Shown here piece after piece: positions 17,600 to 26,878 of a stretch of 64,000 nt of DNA (the stretch's first letter is position 1; each line of letters begins with the position of its first letter). The position numbers were made by a program, and so were the translations under genes. The DNA comes from Candidatus Thorarchaeota archaeon (GTDB lineage: Archaea > Asgardarchaeota > Thorarchaeia > Thorarchaeales > Thorarchaeaceae), in the NCBI GenBank assembly GCA_011365025.1, contig RDOF01000014.1, positions 7,889 through 71,888 of the forward strand. The letters are read 5' to 3'. A model generated the notes under the pieces. The model was not told the origin of the DNA and did no database searches. It saw only the letters and a list, made by a program, of their open reading frames with translations.

Positions 17600-18804
17600 T
17601 ATTTTCGCACCCCCAAGGTCTCGTACAATGGAGCTTCTCCTTTTTCCAAGTACTTCTTCGTCTTCTCGTATCCCTCAACAAAGGTTGTCGGGGGCACGTC
17701 TCTTCCACCAAGCCCAACTACGAAGTCAGCAACCATTGGTCGCTTTTCAACGTCATAAAGGGCGCTTCTCACTTCCATCGCAAGAGGGCTCGTGACAGCA
17801 CCAAAGGACATCGCTTTCTCGAAGATCATAACCGCTTTGGCTTCACCTATCGCCTTGGCAATCTCCGCTGATGGGAAGGGCCTGAACATCTTGAGTCGAA
17901 TCACTCCCACTTTCTCGCCCTTCTCGCGAAGCACATCGGTGACAGCTTTTGCAGTGCCTCCCATAGTGCTCATTGCCATGATGATAATCTCAGCATCCTT
18001 GGTCTTGTATTCCTCAAACATCCCATAGGATCGTCCGGTCATTTTCTTGAAATCTTCCTCGACCTTCTTGTAGGCTTTGGGGACTTGCCACATTGCTCTG
18101 TCTTGCTGCTCCTTGAACTCAAAGTAGTAGTCAGTCAGAGCTAGTGGACCCATGGTTATCGGGTTCTTCGGGTCCAAGGGTTGAACAGGCTCTCGTACTC
18201 CGAGGAACTCGTGTATCGCCTCGGTAGGAAGCATCTCTACCCTCTCGACATTGTGGCTGAGGATGAAACCGTCAATACCCACCATGACTGGGAGTAGAAC
18301 ATCGTGGTCCTCTGCCAGCTTGAAAGCCATGATAGTGGTGTCATAAGCCTCCTGTGAGGATTGGCAGTACAGCTGAACGAAACCGCTGTCGCGCATGCCC
18401 ATGCCATCGCTATGGTCATTGTGGATATTGATAGGTGCTGACAGTGCACGGTTTGCTACAGTGAAGACTATTGGCATTCTCATGGAGGCCGCGCAATAGA
18501 GAATCTCCCACATCAGCGCGAGTCCCGCAGATGCTGAGGCCGTTGCAACTCTGGCTCCAACAGCTGACGCACCCACGCAAGCGCTCATTGCGCTGTGCTC
18601 AGATTCAACCGGAATGACCGCTGTGTGTACCTCTCCATCAGCAGCAAACTTCTGGAAGTCTTCCACGATAATGGTCTGGGGCGTGATAGGATATGCAGCC
18701 AAGACATCCAAATCACACTGCTTCAGCGCATGTGCAATTGCTGCATCGCCAGTGAGCCCCTCAATCACAATCTTGTCTTGTGGTACTCTTTCTACAGCCG
18801 TCAT
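17599..18804 (-). CDS. porA: 2-oxoacid:ferredoxin oxidoreductase, alpha subunit
   Basis: The 401-residue alpha subunit provides the PYR domain and the CoA-binding domain. Recognised by LTGDAAIAHALKQCDLDVLAAYPITPQTIIVEDF at the N-terminus (given here in part), the ESEHSAMSACVGASAVGARV segment typical of porA, and a C-terminal domain with VIRLKMFRPFPSAEIAKAIG. Stop of porD and ATG of porA are adjacent, so the subunits are made from one message. Substrate specificity between pyruvate and other oxoacids cannot be read with certainty, although length and subunit order fit pyruvate oxidoreductases. Confidence 0.92.
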   Translation of the reverse strand: MTAVERVPQDKIVIEGLTGDAAIAHALKQCDLDVLAAYPITPQTIIVEDFQKFAADGEVHTAVIPVESEHSAMSACVGASAVGARVATASASAGLALMWEILYCAASMRMPIVFTVANRALSAPINIHNDHSDGMGMRDSGFVQLYCQSSQEAYDTTIMAFKLAEDHDVLLPVMVGIDGFILSHNVERVEMLPTEAIHEFLGVREPVQPLDPKNPITMGPLALTDYYFEFKEQQDRAMWQVPKAYKKVEEDFKKMTGRSYGMFEEYKTKDAEIIIMAMSTMGGTAKAVTDVLREKGEKVGVIRLKMFRPFPSAEIAKAIGEAKAVMIFEKAMSFGAVTSPLAMEVRSALYDVEKRPMVADFVVGLGGRDVPPTTFVEGYEKTKKYLEKGEAPLYETLGVRK

Positions 18805-19101
18805 TTACTCACTCTCCATCTTGATGCTGTCAGTGGGACACTCATTCGAGCAGATCCCGCAGCCCTTGCATGCATCATAGTTGTACTCATAGCTATACTT
18901 TCCATCTTTCTCAATGAGCCGAACAGCCATATCAGGACAGAATATCCAGCATCTTCCACAGGTGCCATTCTTAATCCAGAGGCAATTTGTGGGATCATGG
19001 ACCGGTCTTTGTGCACGCCATCCTCCAGTCCGATACTTCACAGCATTGCCGGGCTCAATGATATTCCCGGCCATTGGAATTTCGTCGAATTTCTCGCTCA
19101 T
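18805..19101 (-). CDS. porD: 2-oxoacid:ferredoxin oxidoreductase, delta (ferredoxin) subunit
   Basis: A 98-residue dicluster ferredoxin subunit with eight cluster Cys in two groups, CGRCWIFCPD and CKGCGICSNECP, that carry two 4Fe-4S clusters and pass electrons from the catalytic subunits to soluble ferredoxin. Its ATG overlaps the porG stop by four bases (ATGA), indicating tight coupling. Confidence 0.93.
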   Translation of the reverse strand: MSEKFDEIPMAGNIIEPGNAVKYRTGGWRAQRPVHDPTNCLWIKNGTCGRCWIFCPDMAVRLIEKDGKYSYEYNYDACKGCGICSNECPTDSIKMESE

Positions 19102-19673
19102 CCTATCTTTGCCTCCTCCACCGCTCGTTTCATGGCTGCCTTATTCAGGTCGCCAATCTTGCCCGGATATCTCTCTAAAACTTCATGGATGACGGTTTCG
19201 ATATCAACGACACCAGATGCCTTTACAGCTGCCGCCATCGTGGGCATGTTGTAAAAAGCGCGCCCGAGAATCTCGAGTGCAATCGTGGTGGCGTCGACAG
19301 TGACCACCTTACCGCCTTTGAAGTTGAATTTCTTGCGAATTTCCTCGGGGCTCAATGTTGTGTTAAGCACAAGCGTTCCATCAGGTTTCAGACCTTCCGA
19401 GGGGTCAACCACTTCCAGAAGGGTTGGGTCTATACAGACCACCACGTCAGGATTATACACCTGAGCGTAGACCTGAATGGGGCTCTTGCTGATTCTCAAA
19501 AATGCCCGCACTGGGGCTCCGGTTCGTTCAGGCCCGAACTCAGGGAAGGCTTGTATATAGTTGCCTTCCGCTAGGGCGGCCTTGCCAAGCATCTGATTCG
19601 ATGTGACAACACCCTGACCACCTCTGCCGTGCCATCGGAACTCGGTAATTCCTTTCGCAAAGTCAAGCGCCAT
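19098..19673 (-). CDS. porG: 2-oxoacid:ferredoxin oxidoreductase, gamma subunit
   Basis: First gene of the por operon, 191 residues. FRWHGRGGQGVVTSNQMLG at the N-terminus is the family signature, followed by FPEFGPERTGAPVRAF and the VVCIDPTLLE segment. This subunit completes the CoA-dependent 2-oxoacid oxidoreductase. In the four-subunit form found here (gamma, delta, alpha, beta as separate genes) the organisation is typical of archaea and of anaerobic bacteria. Confidence 0.93.
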   Translation of the reverse strand: MALDFAKGITEFRWHGRGGQGVVTSNQMLGKAALAEGNYIQAFPEFGPERTGAPVRAFLRISKSPIQVYAQVYNPDVVVCIDPTLLEVVDPSEGLKPDGTLVLNTTLSPEEIRKKFNFKGGKVVTVDATTIALEILGRAFYNMPTMAAAVKASGVVDIETVIHEVLERYPGKIGDLNKAAMKRAVEEAKIG

Positions 19674-19805
19674 TGTCCATCTTCACCTACATAGGGAAGC
19701 TTCACCGCTGGCTCGAGAGGGCATGCTTATGTATTTAGTGGATTGCACCTGTTCTCATATTGGCATTTGGCTGCGGGGTGGTCGCTCATCTTGAAAAAGA
19801 AAAGA

Positions 19806-19835
19806 GATGGCACAGTTGTAGGGTGCTGTGCCATC
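19806..19835 (-). terminator. Intrinsic-type terminator after beta-helix surface protein gene
   Basis: Perfect 10 bp stem (GATGGCACAG and CTGTGCCATC, 10 nt loop) directly after the stop at 19849. On the minus strand it is followed by a T-rich run (TCTTTTCTTTTT). Confidence 0.75.
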
Positions 19836-19848
19836 AGATTGTCAATGT

Positions 19849-21102
19849 TTAAGCACGTCTTTTCATTGTAAGAATAATAGCCACTACAAGAACGACAGCA
19901 ACTGATCCTCCGGCAATGGATAGGATTTGTGCTGTATTTAGCATGGGTTGGTTGGCCGTCGTTGTTGCTGTAGTGGTCGTGCTAGTTCCGGTAGTTGTTG
20001 TGGTTGTGCTGCTTGTCGCAGTGGTGGTGGGTATCTCTACATCTGTAGCCGCTCTTGGATGGGGGTCTTGATTTCCCGCTGAGCCGACTATCGAATATGG
20101 AACATCAACATAACCATCTGCGTCGTCATCAGGACTTGTCCAATCATCGAAGTAGTTGTAGATGAATTCATTATCGGCTCCGTTGTCACAAGCCTGACAC
20201 GATTCGCCGCTATTGACAAAGACGTTGCCCTTTACTGTGAGATTGCTGCAACCAGTGTTTAGTTCCACTGCATGTGAAATCGAGTCTACAACCCAATTCT
20301 CCGTGCAAACAATGTACGAACTTGCACCTACAAGGATGCCATTCGTCCCACTACCCCCGATGCTATTTTGTGAAACCACTGAGTCTTTCATGCCGTACAG
20401 ATACATTCCGCGCGTACCGCTTCCGGTGATTGTATTTCCTGAAATCACTGAGTCCGTCAATCCGGCAACTTCGATTCCATTCGTGCCTGATGCGGAGATC
20501 ACATTTTCAGTGATAAGAAAGTGGTCACTAAAGGGGATGAGCATTCCTGACATCGCATTGTTTGAAATCGTATTGTCTTCAATGATCAAGTTCGTGGAGC
20601 CCGAAAGAATCTCAATTCCATTCTCAGTATTTCCGGCAACCACATTGTCGCGGATAATTAGATCGCTGCATTCTTGGATTACCATTCCACTGTGTCTTCC
20701 CTGGATTGTATTGTTCTCCACCAGTCCGTTAGCGGCATTGTAGAACCAGGTGCCACATACTGCGCCGGGTTCTATGAAATTGTTCCTAAACTCCCAGTGT
20801 AAATCAACGTCCCAGATTCTGATTGGCTGAATATCACTCCCAGTTAGTATATAGCCAGTAATCACATAGGGATGGTCTTCTGAGCCATCTCCCTCCCAGC
20901 TCTCAGATAGTGCTAGGCTCTGCATGTCTTCATTGCTATAAATCTCAATAGAATACCTTGTAACGTAAGTATCACTGATGACCGCCTGGTCTCTGCTATT
21001 CACATGCGCAATTGAGGGATTCGGATTTCCTGCACATGCCAATGTCATGGCTCCAAAAGATACCACTGCAAGTAAGCACAGGCAATAAACTACCTTTCTC
21101 AT
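19849..21102 (-). CDS. Surface-anchored parallel beta-helix (NosD-like) protein
   Basis: A 417-residue secreted protein. A signal peptide (MRKVVYCLCLLAVVSFGAMT) leads into a short strand-rich region with DGSEDHPYVITGY, then about ten turns of NosD/PbH1-type right-handed beta-helix (repeats like NxIxGSGTxGIxxxG). Next come a Thr-rich, probably glycosylated stalk (TTTATSSTTTTTTGTSTT, residues about 345-380) and a C-terminal membrane anchor ending MKRRA. The start at 21102 is supported by GGAGATTAG 5 to 12 nt upstream; an upstream ATG adds ten residues before the signal. It is the third member of a paralogous run of three genes. Function is probably cell-surface recognition or matrix. Confidence 0.8.
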   Translation of the reverse strand: MRKVVYCLCLLAVVSFGAMTLACAGNPNPSIAHVNSRDQAVISDTYVTRYSIEIYSNEDMQSLALSESWEGDGSEDHPYVITGYILTGSDIQPIRIWDVDLHWEFRNNFIEPGAVCGTWFYNAANGLVENNTIQGRHSGMVIQECSDLIIRDNVVAGNTENGIEILSGSTNLIIEDNTISNNAMSGMLIPFSDHFLITENVISASGTNGIEVAGLTDSVISGNTITGSGTRGMYLYGMKDSVVSQNSIGGSGTNGILVGASSYIVCTENWVVDSISHAVELNTGCSNLTVKGNVFVNSGESCQACDNGADNEFIYNYFDDWTSPDDDADGYVDVPYSIVGSAGNQDPHPRAATDVEIPTTTATSSTTTTTTGTSTTTTATTTANQPMLNTAQILSIAGGSVAVVLVVAIILTMKRRA

Positions 21103-21237
21103 TTCTCTAATCTCCAACTCCACAGATTGCATGGAGGGTTACTATGTTCATAGTCCCGCGCCACAACTACTGCAAACCTAATATTAAGGTCCGTTTCAAC
21201 GCACAGAGAATTGCTTGCTGGCAATGGTTTGATTCTT

Positions 21238-22455
21238 TCAGTCCAGCTTCTTGAACGTGAGAATTGCCACTAGAACAACCATGGTGGCAATTACAGAGGC
21301 ATAGGCAACTACATCTGTGCCCACTTTCCCAAGGACCACAATAAAAACCCGAACAAGCACCGAGTCGACGGTTTGAAGTCCGCCAGCATCAAGGAGTACA
21401 ATCGTGTAATTGTACGTTCCAAATCCATGTGTTCGTACTACTACTCCTATCTCTTCAATCAGCCAAGTAGTCCCTTCAATTCTGATGCCATTAAGAAGAA
21501 CACTGTATTCAAGCATGTACTCGTCTGACGCCGTCCAATTGATAATTGGAGGAATCTCGCCCTCTACAAGATCCAGATCGAAGGGCGTATTCACAAATGG
21601 CGCAGATCTATCTTCTAGGGCACGTGGAAAATTATCCGAAGCATTTCCCAAGCCATCAATCTGATAGATGCCCGTTCCATTATAACCAGTCCAGAAATTC
21701 CCGATTGATTCATTATTGTCCCAGAAATTATGTCCAAAGTCTGCTGCATGATAGAATGGCTCAGTCTGCCCATCCGGTCCATTCCATCCTATGTGATTGC
21801 CAAAGATTGTATTGTTGTATGTCCCATGGGACATTAGAATCCCACTATCCCTACTTCGGTATATGCTGTTTCCATTGACTGTCCCATTCACCGTCGTTTG
21901 GAATCTGATTCCTCTGCTTGTTCTGAAGACCTTGTTATTCGTGATGACTGGTCGGTAAGATGAAAACACTGCTATGCCCATGCTTTCAGCATCAGCAATC
22001 CTGCAGTTCGCAATCCTGCAATCAGAGGTAGATGATAGAAAAGCTCCGTATCTTCCTCCAGTTATTATGCAATTCTCGATACTGCCATTTGCAGTGTCTA
22101 CCAGCTGCAATCCGTCACTAATGCTCTCTGTAACAACTATCAGACAATTTCTGACTACATAGTGCAACGTTGTTCCTAAGACAATAATGCAATGCAAGGC
22201 GCGAGTAGTTATGTTCAAGCCCTCGATGACAAAAGGGCTCTCGGAGGTTCCATCTCCAGGCCAACCCTGCTCCCTGAACTGGCTATCACCAATGATCCTA
22301 ACGACATTGTGCTGTGTGTATTGAGGGATTACCTTTGTGACACTATCTAATGGTTTGGAGTCTACAAATCTTGGTCCTAGCGTTTCTACTGGCATCACAA
22401 GTGCGGTGCTGAGAAAAAGAACAACTACTGCAACTGCGAACCTATCCGATGTCAA
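21238..22455 (-). CDS. Surface parallel beta-helix protein, paralogue 2
   Basis: A 405-residue paralogue of its neighbours: N-terminal signal or anchor (FAVAVVVLFLSTALVMPVE), the shared WPGDGTSESPFVIEGLNI segment, right-handed beta-helix repeats (NCIITGGRYGAFLSSTSDC), and then a module with the pattern PPIINWTASDEYMLEYSVLLNG, which resembles a fibronectin/cadherin-like Ig domain, before a C-terminal membrane helix. The same helix-plus-Ig order recurs in paralogue 3, which argues for tandem duplication. It lacks the Thr stalk of paralogue 1. Confidence 0.8.
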   Translation of the reverse strand: MTSDRFAVAVVVLFLSTALVMPVETLGPRFVDSKPLDSVTKVIPQYTQHNVVRIIGDSQFREQGWPGDGTSESPFVIEGLNITTRALHCIIVLGTTLHYVVRNCLIVVTESISDGLQLVDTANGSIENCIITGGRYGAFLSSTSDCRIANCRIADAESMGIAVFSSYRPVITNNKVFRTSRGIRFQTTVNGTVNGNSIYRSRDSGILMSHGTYNNTIFGNHIGWNGPDGQTEPFYHAADFGHNFWDNNESIGNFWTGYNGTGIYQIDGLGNASDNFPRALEDRSAPFVNTPFDLDLVEGEIPPIINWTASDEYMLEYSVLLNGIRIEGTTWLIEEIGVVVRTHGFGTYNYTIVLLDAGGLQTVDSVLVRVFIVVLGKVGTDVVAYASVIATMVVLVAILTFKKLD

Positions 22456-22534
22456 CAGACTCTAGACGCCTCCTCGAGGTTGGCCGCCCTTAATGCAATC
22501 TGGTCACTTATAGCTTGAGAACAACGCATAGCAG

Positions 22535-23791
22535 CTAGTACACAGAGGCTCTTCTTTGACGAATCTTGAATAAAAGAATCAGTCCTAGCACCAATGCGAT
22601 GCTACTTGCAGATCCTATTACGAGTTCTGTAGTGCCAATATTGCTGAAAACTATGATGAAAACAAAGACTACAACACTATCCAGTGATTCACGCCCATCA
22701 AGATCAATGAGTTTAATGTTGAATCTGTGTTCTCCGGGGGGAAGACCATCCACTGAAAAGGAAATAGTTCGACTTATCCATGTTCCTTCCTCCTTTACTT
22801 CTGCGCCTTTAGTAATAACATACGACCATGGATATTCGTCTGTGGCATTCCATTGAATCTCATATCCGGTAGACCCTTCGACGTAGAACAAGTCCTCTGC
22901 CGGTTCTACATCAGGGTCCTGACCGTCCAGAAGCTGTCTTGGCGAATCATCTCTGGACTCCGATGCGCCGGAAATCTCGTACGGTCCCGGAGGAACGTAG
23001 TCCGACCAGTAATTGCCAGTCCAAATATTGCGAGTTCCAATATCCTCCGCGTTGGTTTCAACGACAAGAACCCGATTCCTTCCAACCATGTTCTGGGTCA
23101 CGATGTTGCCCGTTGCATTCAGTCCCAATCGGATTCCCAATAGAGAATTTCGGTACACCTTGTTGGAAGTCAGGTTGCACATCTCACTCTGTAGAAGAAA
23201 GATGCCAACCTCATTGTTCAGAATTCGGCAACCAGAGCAGTTGAGCATAGCGGAAGAACCACAGTGAATGCCAGTTGTGGCCTCGAAAAGCACACACCCC
23301 TCAATTGTAATGAAAAACGAGTTCATAACCTGAATACCCACGTTTCCGCCCTGGAAGATGCAGTTTTGAATTGTCGTGTGATTTGAGTTGTCAATCGCCG
23401 CACATGTGAGATAATTAACGGTGCATTTGAAGAAGCAATTTCGAATAATAACATAACTGGCAATGTCTTGAAGATGCAGACATAATTCTGCAGTGACATT
23501 CAACCCTTCGATGACAAACGGATCTTCAGGAGAACCTGAGCCATCAAAACCTAGGGTGGTGAAATCACTCGGATGCAGAATTATTATCGGTGGGTGGTGG
23601 ATGTAGTCTTCAGAACCCTGCAAAAGTGAAGCTAAGACTGGTGCAGTTTCATAACAGTTTGCAACTGTAGTGCCCGATGCAACAACACAGTGAGCGACGA
23701 GAAAGACAACTAGTGTTAGTGCTAGAGGTTGTCTCTCAATCCTTCTTTTCATCAATAGCACCCGCAGAAACGCCCTACTCACAAGATGCAC
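22535..23791 (-). CDS. Surface parallel beta-helix protein, paralogue 3
   Basis: 418 residues with the same layout as paralogue 2: signal sequence (LALTLVVFLVAHCVVASG), SPEDPFVIEGLNVT, beta-helix repeats (NCIFQGGNVGIQVMNS), the Ig-like piece GYEIQWNATDEYPWSYVITK and a C-terminal membrane helix ending RQRRASVY. The GTG at 23791 overlaps the upstream stop (TAGTG); an internal ATG at 23752 would also give a good signal peptide. Cys residues are more frequent than in the paralogues. Confidence 0.78.
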   Translation of the reverse strand: MHLVSRAFLRVLLMKRRIERQPLALTLVVFLVAHCVVASGTTVANCYETAPVLASLLQGSEDYIHHPPIIILHPSDFTTLGFDGSGSPEDPFVIEGLNVTAELCLHLQDIASYVIIRNCFFKCTVNYLTCAAIDNSNHTTIQNCIFQGGNVGIQVMNSFFITIEGCVLFEATTGIHCGSSAMLNCSGCRILNNEVGIFLLQSEMCNLTSNKVYRNSLLGIRLGLNATGNIVTQNMVGRNRVLVVETNAEDIGTRNIWTGNYWSDYVPPGPYEISGASESRDDSPRQLLDGQDPDVEPAEDLFYVEGSTGYEIQWNATDEYPWSYVITKGAEVKEEGTWISRTISFSVDGLPPGEHRFNIKLIDLDGRESLDSVVVFVFIIVFSNIGTTELVIGSASSIALVLGLILLFKIRQRRASVY

Positions 23792-24486
23792 TATTGCTGC
23801 CCGCCTCTTGAATTTTCCGACGTTGATTTGTCACCAAATCGTGTTCTTCCAACAGAATCGACGAGTTCGCAATGCATTTGATTGAGTTCCAGAAATGCCT
23901 CCCTATATTCATCCTCTCTAATTGCCAGATATACTCTGTCCTTGCTCCTCTCTGTGTCCAGAATTTTTATGGCTCTCTCGAGAGACCTTGGATAGAATCC
24001 ATATAGCACCATGAAGAGAAGAATCAGCGATGTCATTATCAAGCCGAGGAGGGGGAACTCAAAGGGTCTCTCCTGAAGCATAGCATTTCTTAGAGATAGA
24101 AAGAAGTAGAGTATTGGATAAAACATCAGGAAATATGCGGCAAAGGCAATGAATCTCTTCCTTTCGGTTCTTACGCTTCCGCTTCCGTGTCTGACACAGG
24201 ACGGAATCCAAAAGACCGTTGCTCCTCTAGCAGCTTCGAGCGCTGCCGCCACCTTATCTCCTCCCTTCCCCCACGATGAATGTATGTCGGAACCGTCTTT
24301 GTCTGGTCCCTTTTCAATTACGGTGACTGCTACGAGATCTTCTGCGTCCTTCAGGCAGACCGGACAGATTTCGGGAAATTGAACATTGGCAATGCTGCAC
24401 CGAATGACCGAGTCCTCACTTCTATGTGTCCGTTCTGAGTTTCTTTCAGTCATATTGTCAGGACTTCCTCTTGCCCATTTTATCAA
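23791..24486 (-). CDS. Two-TM membrane protein with N-terminal CxxC
   Basis: Unrecognised 231-residue protein. Residues 30-60 include a CPVC pair like the first half of a zinc ribbon. Two membrane segments lie near residues 110-130 and 145-165, followed by a basic, helical cytoplasmic tail (KILDTERSKDRVYLAIREDEY, given in part). The 3' end overlaps the start of beta-helix paralogue 3 and its own start overlaps the Alba-like gene, so it belongs to the surface-protein operon. The layout resembles other Cys-pair membrane proteins in this window. Confidence 0.6.
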   Translation of the reverse strand: MIKWARGSPDNMTERNSERTHRSEDSVIRCSIANVQFPEICPVCLKDAEDLVAVTVIEKGPDKDGSDIHSSWGKGGDKVAAALEAARGATVFWIPSCVRHGSGSVRTERKRFIAFAAYFLMFYPILYFFLSLRNAMLQERPFEFPLLGLIMTSLILLFMVLYGFYPRSLERAIKILDTERSKDRVYLAIREDEYREAFLELNQMHCELVDSVGRTRFGDKSTSENSRGGQQ

Positions 24487-24860
24487 GACTCTGGGGGCAT
24501 CACAATGATCTGCACGCTAGTCATTAATCCCTCCTCTTTTGGATCCACGGCATCAAAAGTGTCGAAAGTCATTTGATAGAGAAACCGTTGCTCCCTCTTC
24601 TTCAATTCGTGAGCAATCCGAACCGAAAGGCCAATGCCCTTGAATCCATATCCTCTGATTGCTACCATCCTTGAATCGCTCTTTACAAGGTCTCGAATTG
24701 TTCCTGCAATCTGAGGGATGTTAATCTTGCCAACCTTATGGGATATCTCGAGTAGAATGTAGTCGCCAGTAGGGAATACGGATACATCATCCTCCATTGT
24801 GATGGATACAACCTCATCTCTTAGCTTCAGTTGGTCTGGGATTCTATCACGGAGTGCCAT
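24483..24860 (-). CDS. Divergent Alba-like protein
   Basis: A 125-residue protein, residues 35-125 of which follow the Alba fold order: a strand (YILLEISHKVGKINIP), a helix (PQIAGTIRDLVKSDS), then MVAIRGYGFKGIGLSVRIAH, which aligns by eye with the Alba segment V-I-K-A-R-G-R-A-I-S-R-A-V, a long basic helix ending KKREQRF, and two terminal strands (TSVQIIVMP). Alba proteins bind DNA or RNA. The N-terminal 35 residues are extra. Assigned by fold pattern only, so nucleic-acid binding is a hypothesis. The ATG is used; a GTG 24 nt upstream is open. It is the first gene of the run leading to the beta-helix proteins. Confidence 0.45.
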   Translation of the reverse strand: MALRDRIPDQLKLRDEVVSITMEDDVSVFPTGDYILLEISHKVGKINIPQIAGTIRDLVKSDSRMVAIRGYGFKGIGLSVRIAHELKKREQRFLYQMTFDTFDAVDPKEEGLMTSVQIIVMPPES

Positions 24861-24965
24861 AATACTTTCTTGAGCTAGTCCCACTAATCAATTTGCTGTC
24901 GTACGGTACGAATGTCAATCCTTAATTGTGGGAAGCTCCGAGAATGGTATGTGGAGTTCTTTTTC

Positions 24966-25955
24966 ATGAACAGAAACCAGGCTATGGCAATTGGACTAAT
25001 TGCGGTAATTGGTGGCTCCGCCCTGCTTATTGCCGTCTGGTACCCAACAACAATTCCAGATGTTCGAATCGGATACCTGTCCAAGGACTTGCACCAGCTT
25101 GCCCTGCGAGTGGCCCTAGACAATGGGTGGTTTGAGGAGGCCGGAATCCGCATTAGTTTGGTGACATTTCAGAATGGTGCTTTGGAGATGGATGGGTTCC
25201 TTGGGAATCAAATCGATATGGGATACTTAGGAGCAGCCCCTGCTCTAACGAAACGAATCAACCAAGACATCCTCATAACGGTCCTTGCAGCTGCAAACTT
25301 GGAGGGGTCTGCCATTATGGTGCGCAAGGCCGATTACGACTCTGGAGATATCACTCATATTGCTAATCTGACTGGGAAGGGTGTATATCAGCCTGGTTCT
25401 TCAACCGTCCAGAATTTCCTCCTTAGACTGGCTCTTGACCAGGCGGGCATGACCTTCACGGATTTGAGTGGTACTCATACCACCTCTCCAGCATACATGG
25501 CTAGCTCCTTAACGGAAGAAATCCCTGCCTTTGTTGCATGGGAACCCTTCAACGCCAAGGCGGAATACGATGGTCTGGCTGAGCCCTTGCTCCTCTCAGG
25601 TGACATTTGGCCTCGGCACCCTTGCTGCGTTCTTGCAGCTTCAAGTGATTTCATGGAGCAAAGGCCTGACATAGTTCAGAAAGTGGTCGAGATTCACAAA
25701 CGCGCGCAAGAGTGGATTGTCACACATACTACTGAAGCCATTGCAATAGCAGTTGACTGGCTCGAGATGGATTTTGAGCCTGTTGAGACTGCCTTCAATC
25801 GAATTATCTATGACTACAATGTTAACAGGACCGGCCTTGAGATCTACCTAGCTTTCTTGGTTGACCAAAGTCTTCTAGATGAGAGCAAGATACCCTCCGA
25901 CATCCCTGCCTTCATTGATAGTTTTGTTAACACAACCTACATCGAAGAGAGCTAA
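24966..25955 (+). CDS. ABC transporter substrate-binding protein (NMT1/SsuA-like)
   Basis: Extracytoplasmic solute receptor of 329 residues. An N-terminal membrane anchor (MAIGLIAVIGGSALLIAVW, no lipobox Cys) is followed by the type 2 periplasmic-binding fold of the nitrate/sulfonate/taurine/THI5 group: VRIGYLSKDLHQLALRVA, GWFEEAGIRISLVTF and QIDMGYLGAAPALTK. GTGGAGT lies 11 nt before the chosen ATG. The ligand is not determined; sulfonates, nitrate, taurine and thiamine precursors are all possible for this group. Co-directional with the permease. Confidence 0.88.
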   Translation: MNRNQAMAIGLIAVIGGSALLIAVWYPTTIPDVRIGYLSKDLHQLALRVALDNGWFEEAGIRISLVTFQNGALEMDGFLGNQIDMGYLGAAPALTKRINQDILITVLAAANLEGSAIMVRKADYDSGDITHIANLTGKGVYQPGSSTVQNFLLRLALDQAGMTFTDLSGTHTTSPAYMASSLTEEIPAFVAWEPFNAKAEYDGLAEPLLLSGDIWPRHPCCVLAASSDFMEQRPDIVQKVVEIHKRAQEWIVTHTTEAIAIAVDWLEMDFEPVETAFNRIIYDYNVNRTGLEIYLAFLVDQSLLDESKIPSDIPAFIDSFVNTTYIEES

Positions 25956-26035
25956 GCCGTTGTGGCTACCCCTCCTAAGATTGCAGTTCAAAAACGGTAG
26001 AAACAAAAGCGAGCCACGTTTCCCTATCCATAGAC

Positions 26036-26878
26036 ATGACATCAGAACCTGCTCTTGATGCAGAAGAGCCAAAGCAAGAAACGGAAGTCCCTCCGAAGAG
26101 AAAGCTTGGTTCAATGACCCTTCGTGACTTCCTATTCAAGGCATTTCTTCCAGCTTTGGTTCTCATCCTGCTTTGGCAGGTAATTTCCATTCCCTCCAGA
26201 GTGACTCTCATTGATATTGCCGAAGGCTTCGTGAAACTGGTAGTAGAGGGTGACAGCGACAATCGTATTCTTCTATTCCATTCCGCCTTGAGTATTATGA
26301 GGGTACTTCTTGGATTTCTCGCTGCTGCTATGACTGGAATCCCCTTGGGCATTGCGATTGGCCGATACAAAGCCGTGGATTCCATTCTTGGACCTGTTGT
26401 TGACGCTATGCGGCCCATTCCTCCCATTGCCTGGATTCCCCTTGCCCTCATTGTCTTTACAGGAAATCTTCTTGGTGCGCAAATCTTCGTAATCTGGGTG
26501 GGAGCTTTCTTTCCGATTCTAATCGATACAACAACCGGCGTGAAACGAACAGAGCCAGTGCATATTGATGTTGCAAAGACTTTCGGAGCATCAGAATCAG
26601 AGATCTTGGCAAAGGTCGTTGTTCCTTCTGCAGCTCCCGAGATGTTCTCTGGTTTACGCATTGGCTTCGGAATAGGCTGGATGTGTCTTATGGCTGCAGA
26701 GATGATTGGTGGGGGCCTTGGTCTTGGCTATCTGATATGGGACGGCTGGCAAATAGGGAGAACTGCGGAGGTCATTGCAACGATGCTTGTTGTGGGCGTA
26801 ATTGGTTTCATCTTTAGCTACGGCTTCCTTAGAGTGGAACGACGCCTTCTCAAGTGGCGACAGGCGGTTTCAGTCTAG
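26036..26878 (+). CDS. ABC transporter permease (SsuC/TauC-like)
   Basis: A 280-residue binding-protein-dependent transport permease with about six membrane segments. The EAA loop is visible in the cytoplasmic stretch DVAKTFGASESEILAKVVVP (coupling helix contacting the ATPase). It begins with an acidic, probably cytoplasmic N-terminus. It lies 80 bp after the receptor and its last 29 bp overlap the 3' end of the oppositely oriented ATPase gene. Confidence 0.9.
   Translation: MTSEPALDAEEPKQETEVPPKRKLGSMTLRDFLFKAFLPALVLILLWQVISIPSRVTLIDIAEGFVKLVVEGDSDNRILLFHSALSIMRVLLGFLAAAMTGIPLGIAIGRYKAVDSILGPVVDAMRPIPPIAWIPLALIVFTGNLLGAQIFVIWVGAFFPILIDTTTGVKRTEPVHIDVAKTFGASESEILAKVVVPSAAPEMFSGLRIGFGIGWMCLMAAEMIGGGLGLGYLIWDGWQIGRTAEVIATMLVVGVIGFIFSYGFLRVERRLLKWRQAVSV

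Noticed and set aside
25975..26661. Minus-strand frame of 228 codons over the permease gene
   Set aside because: Arg- and Ser-rich shadow of a membrane-protein gene.
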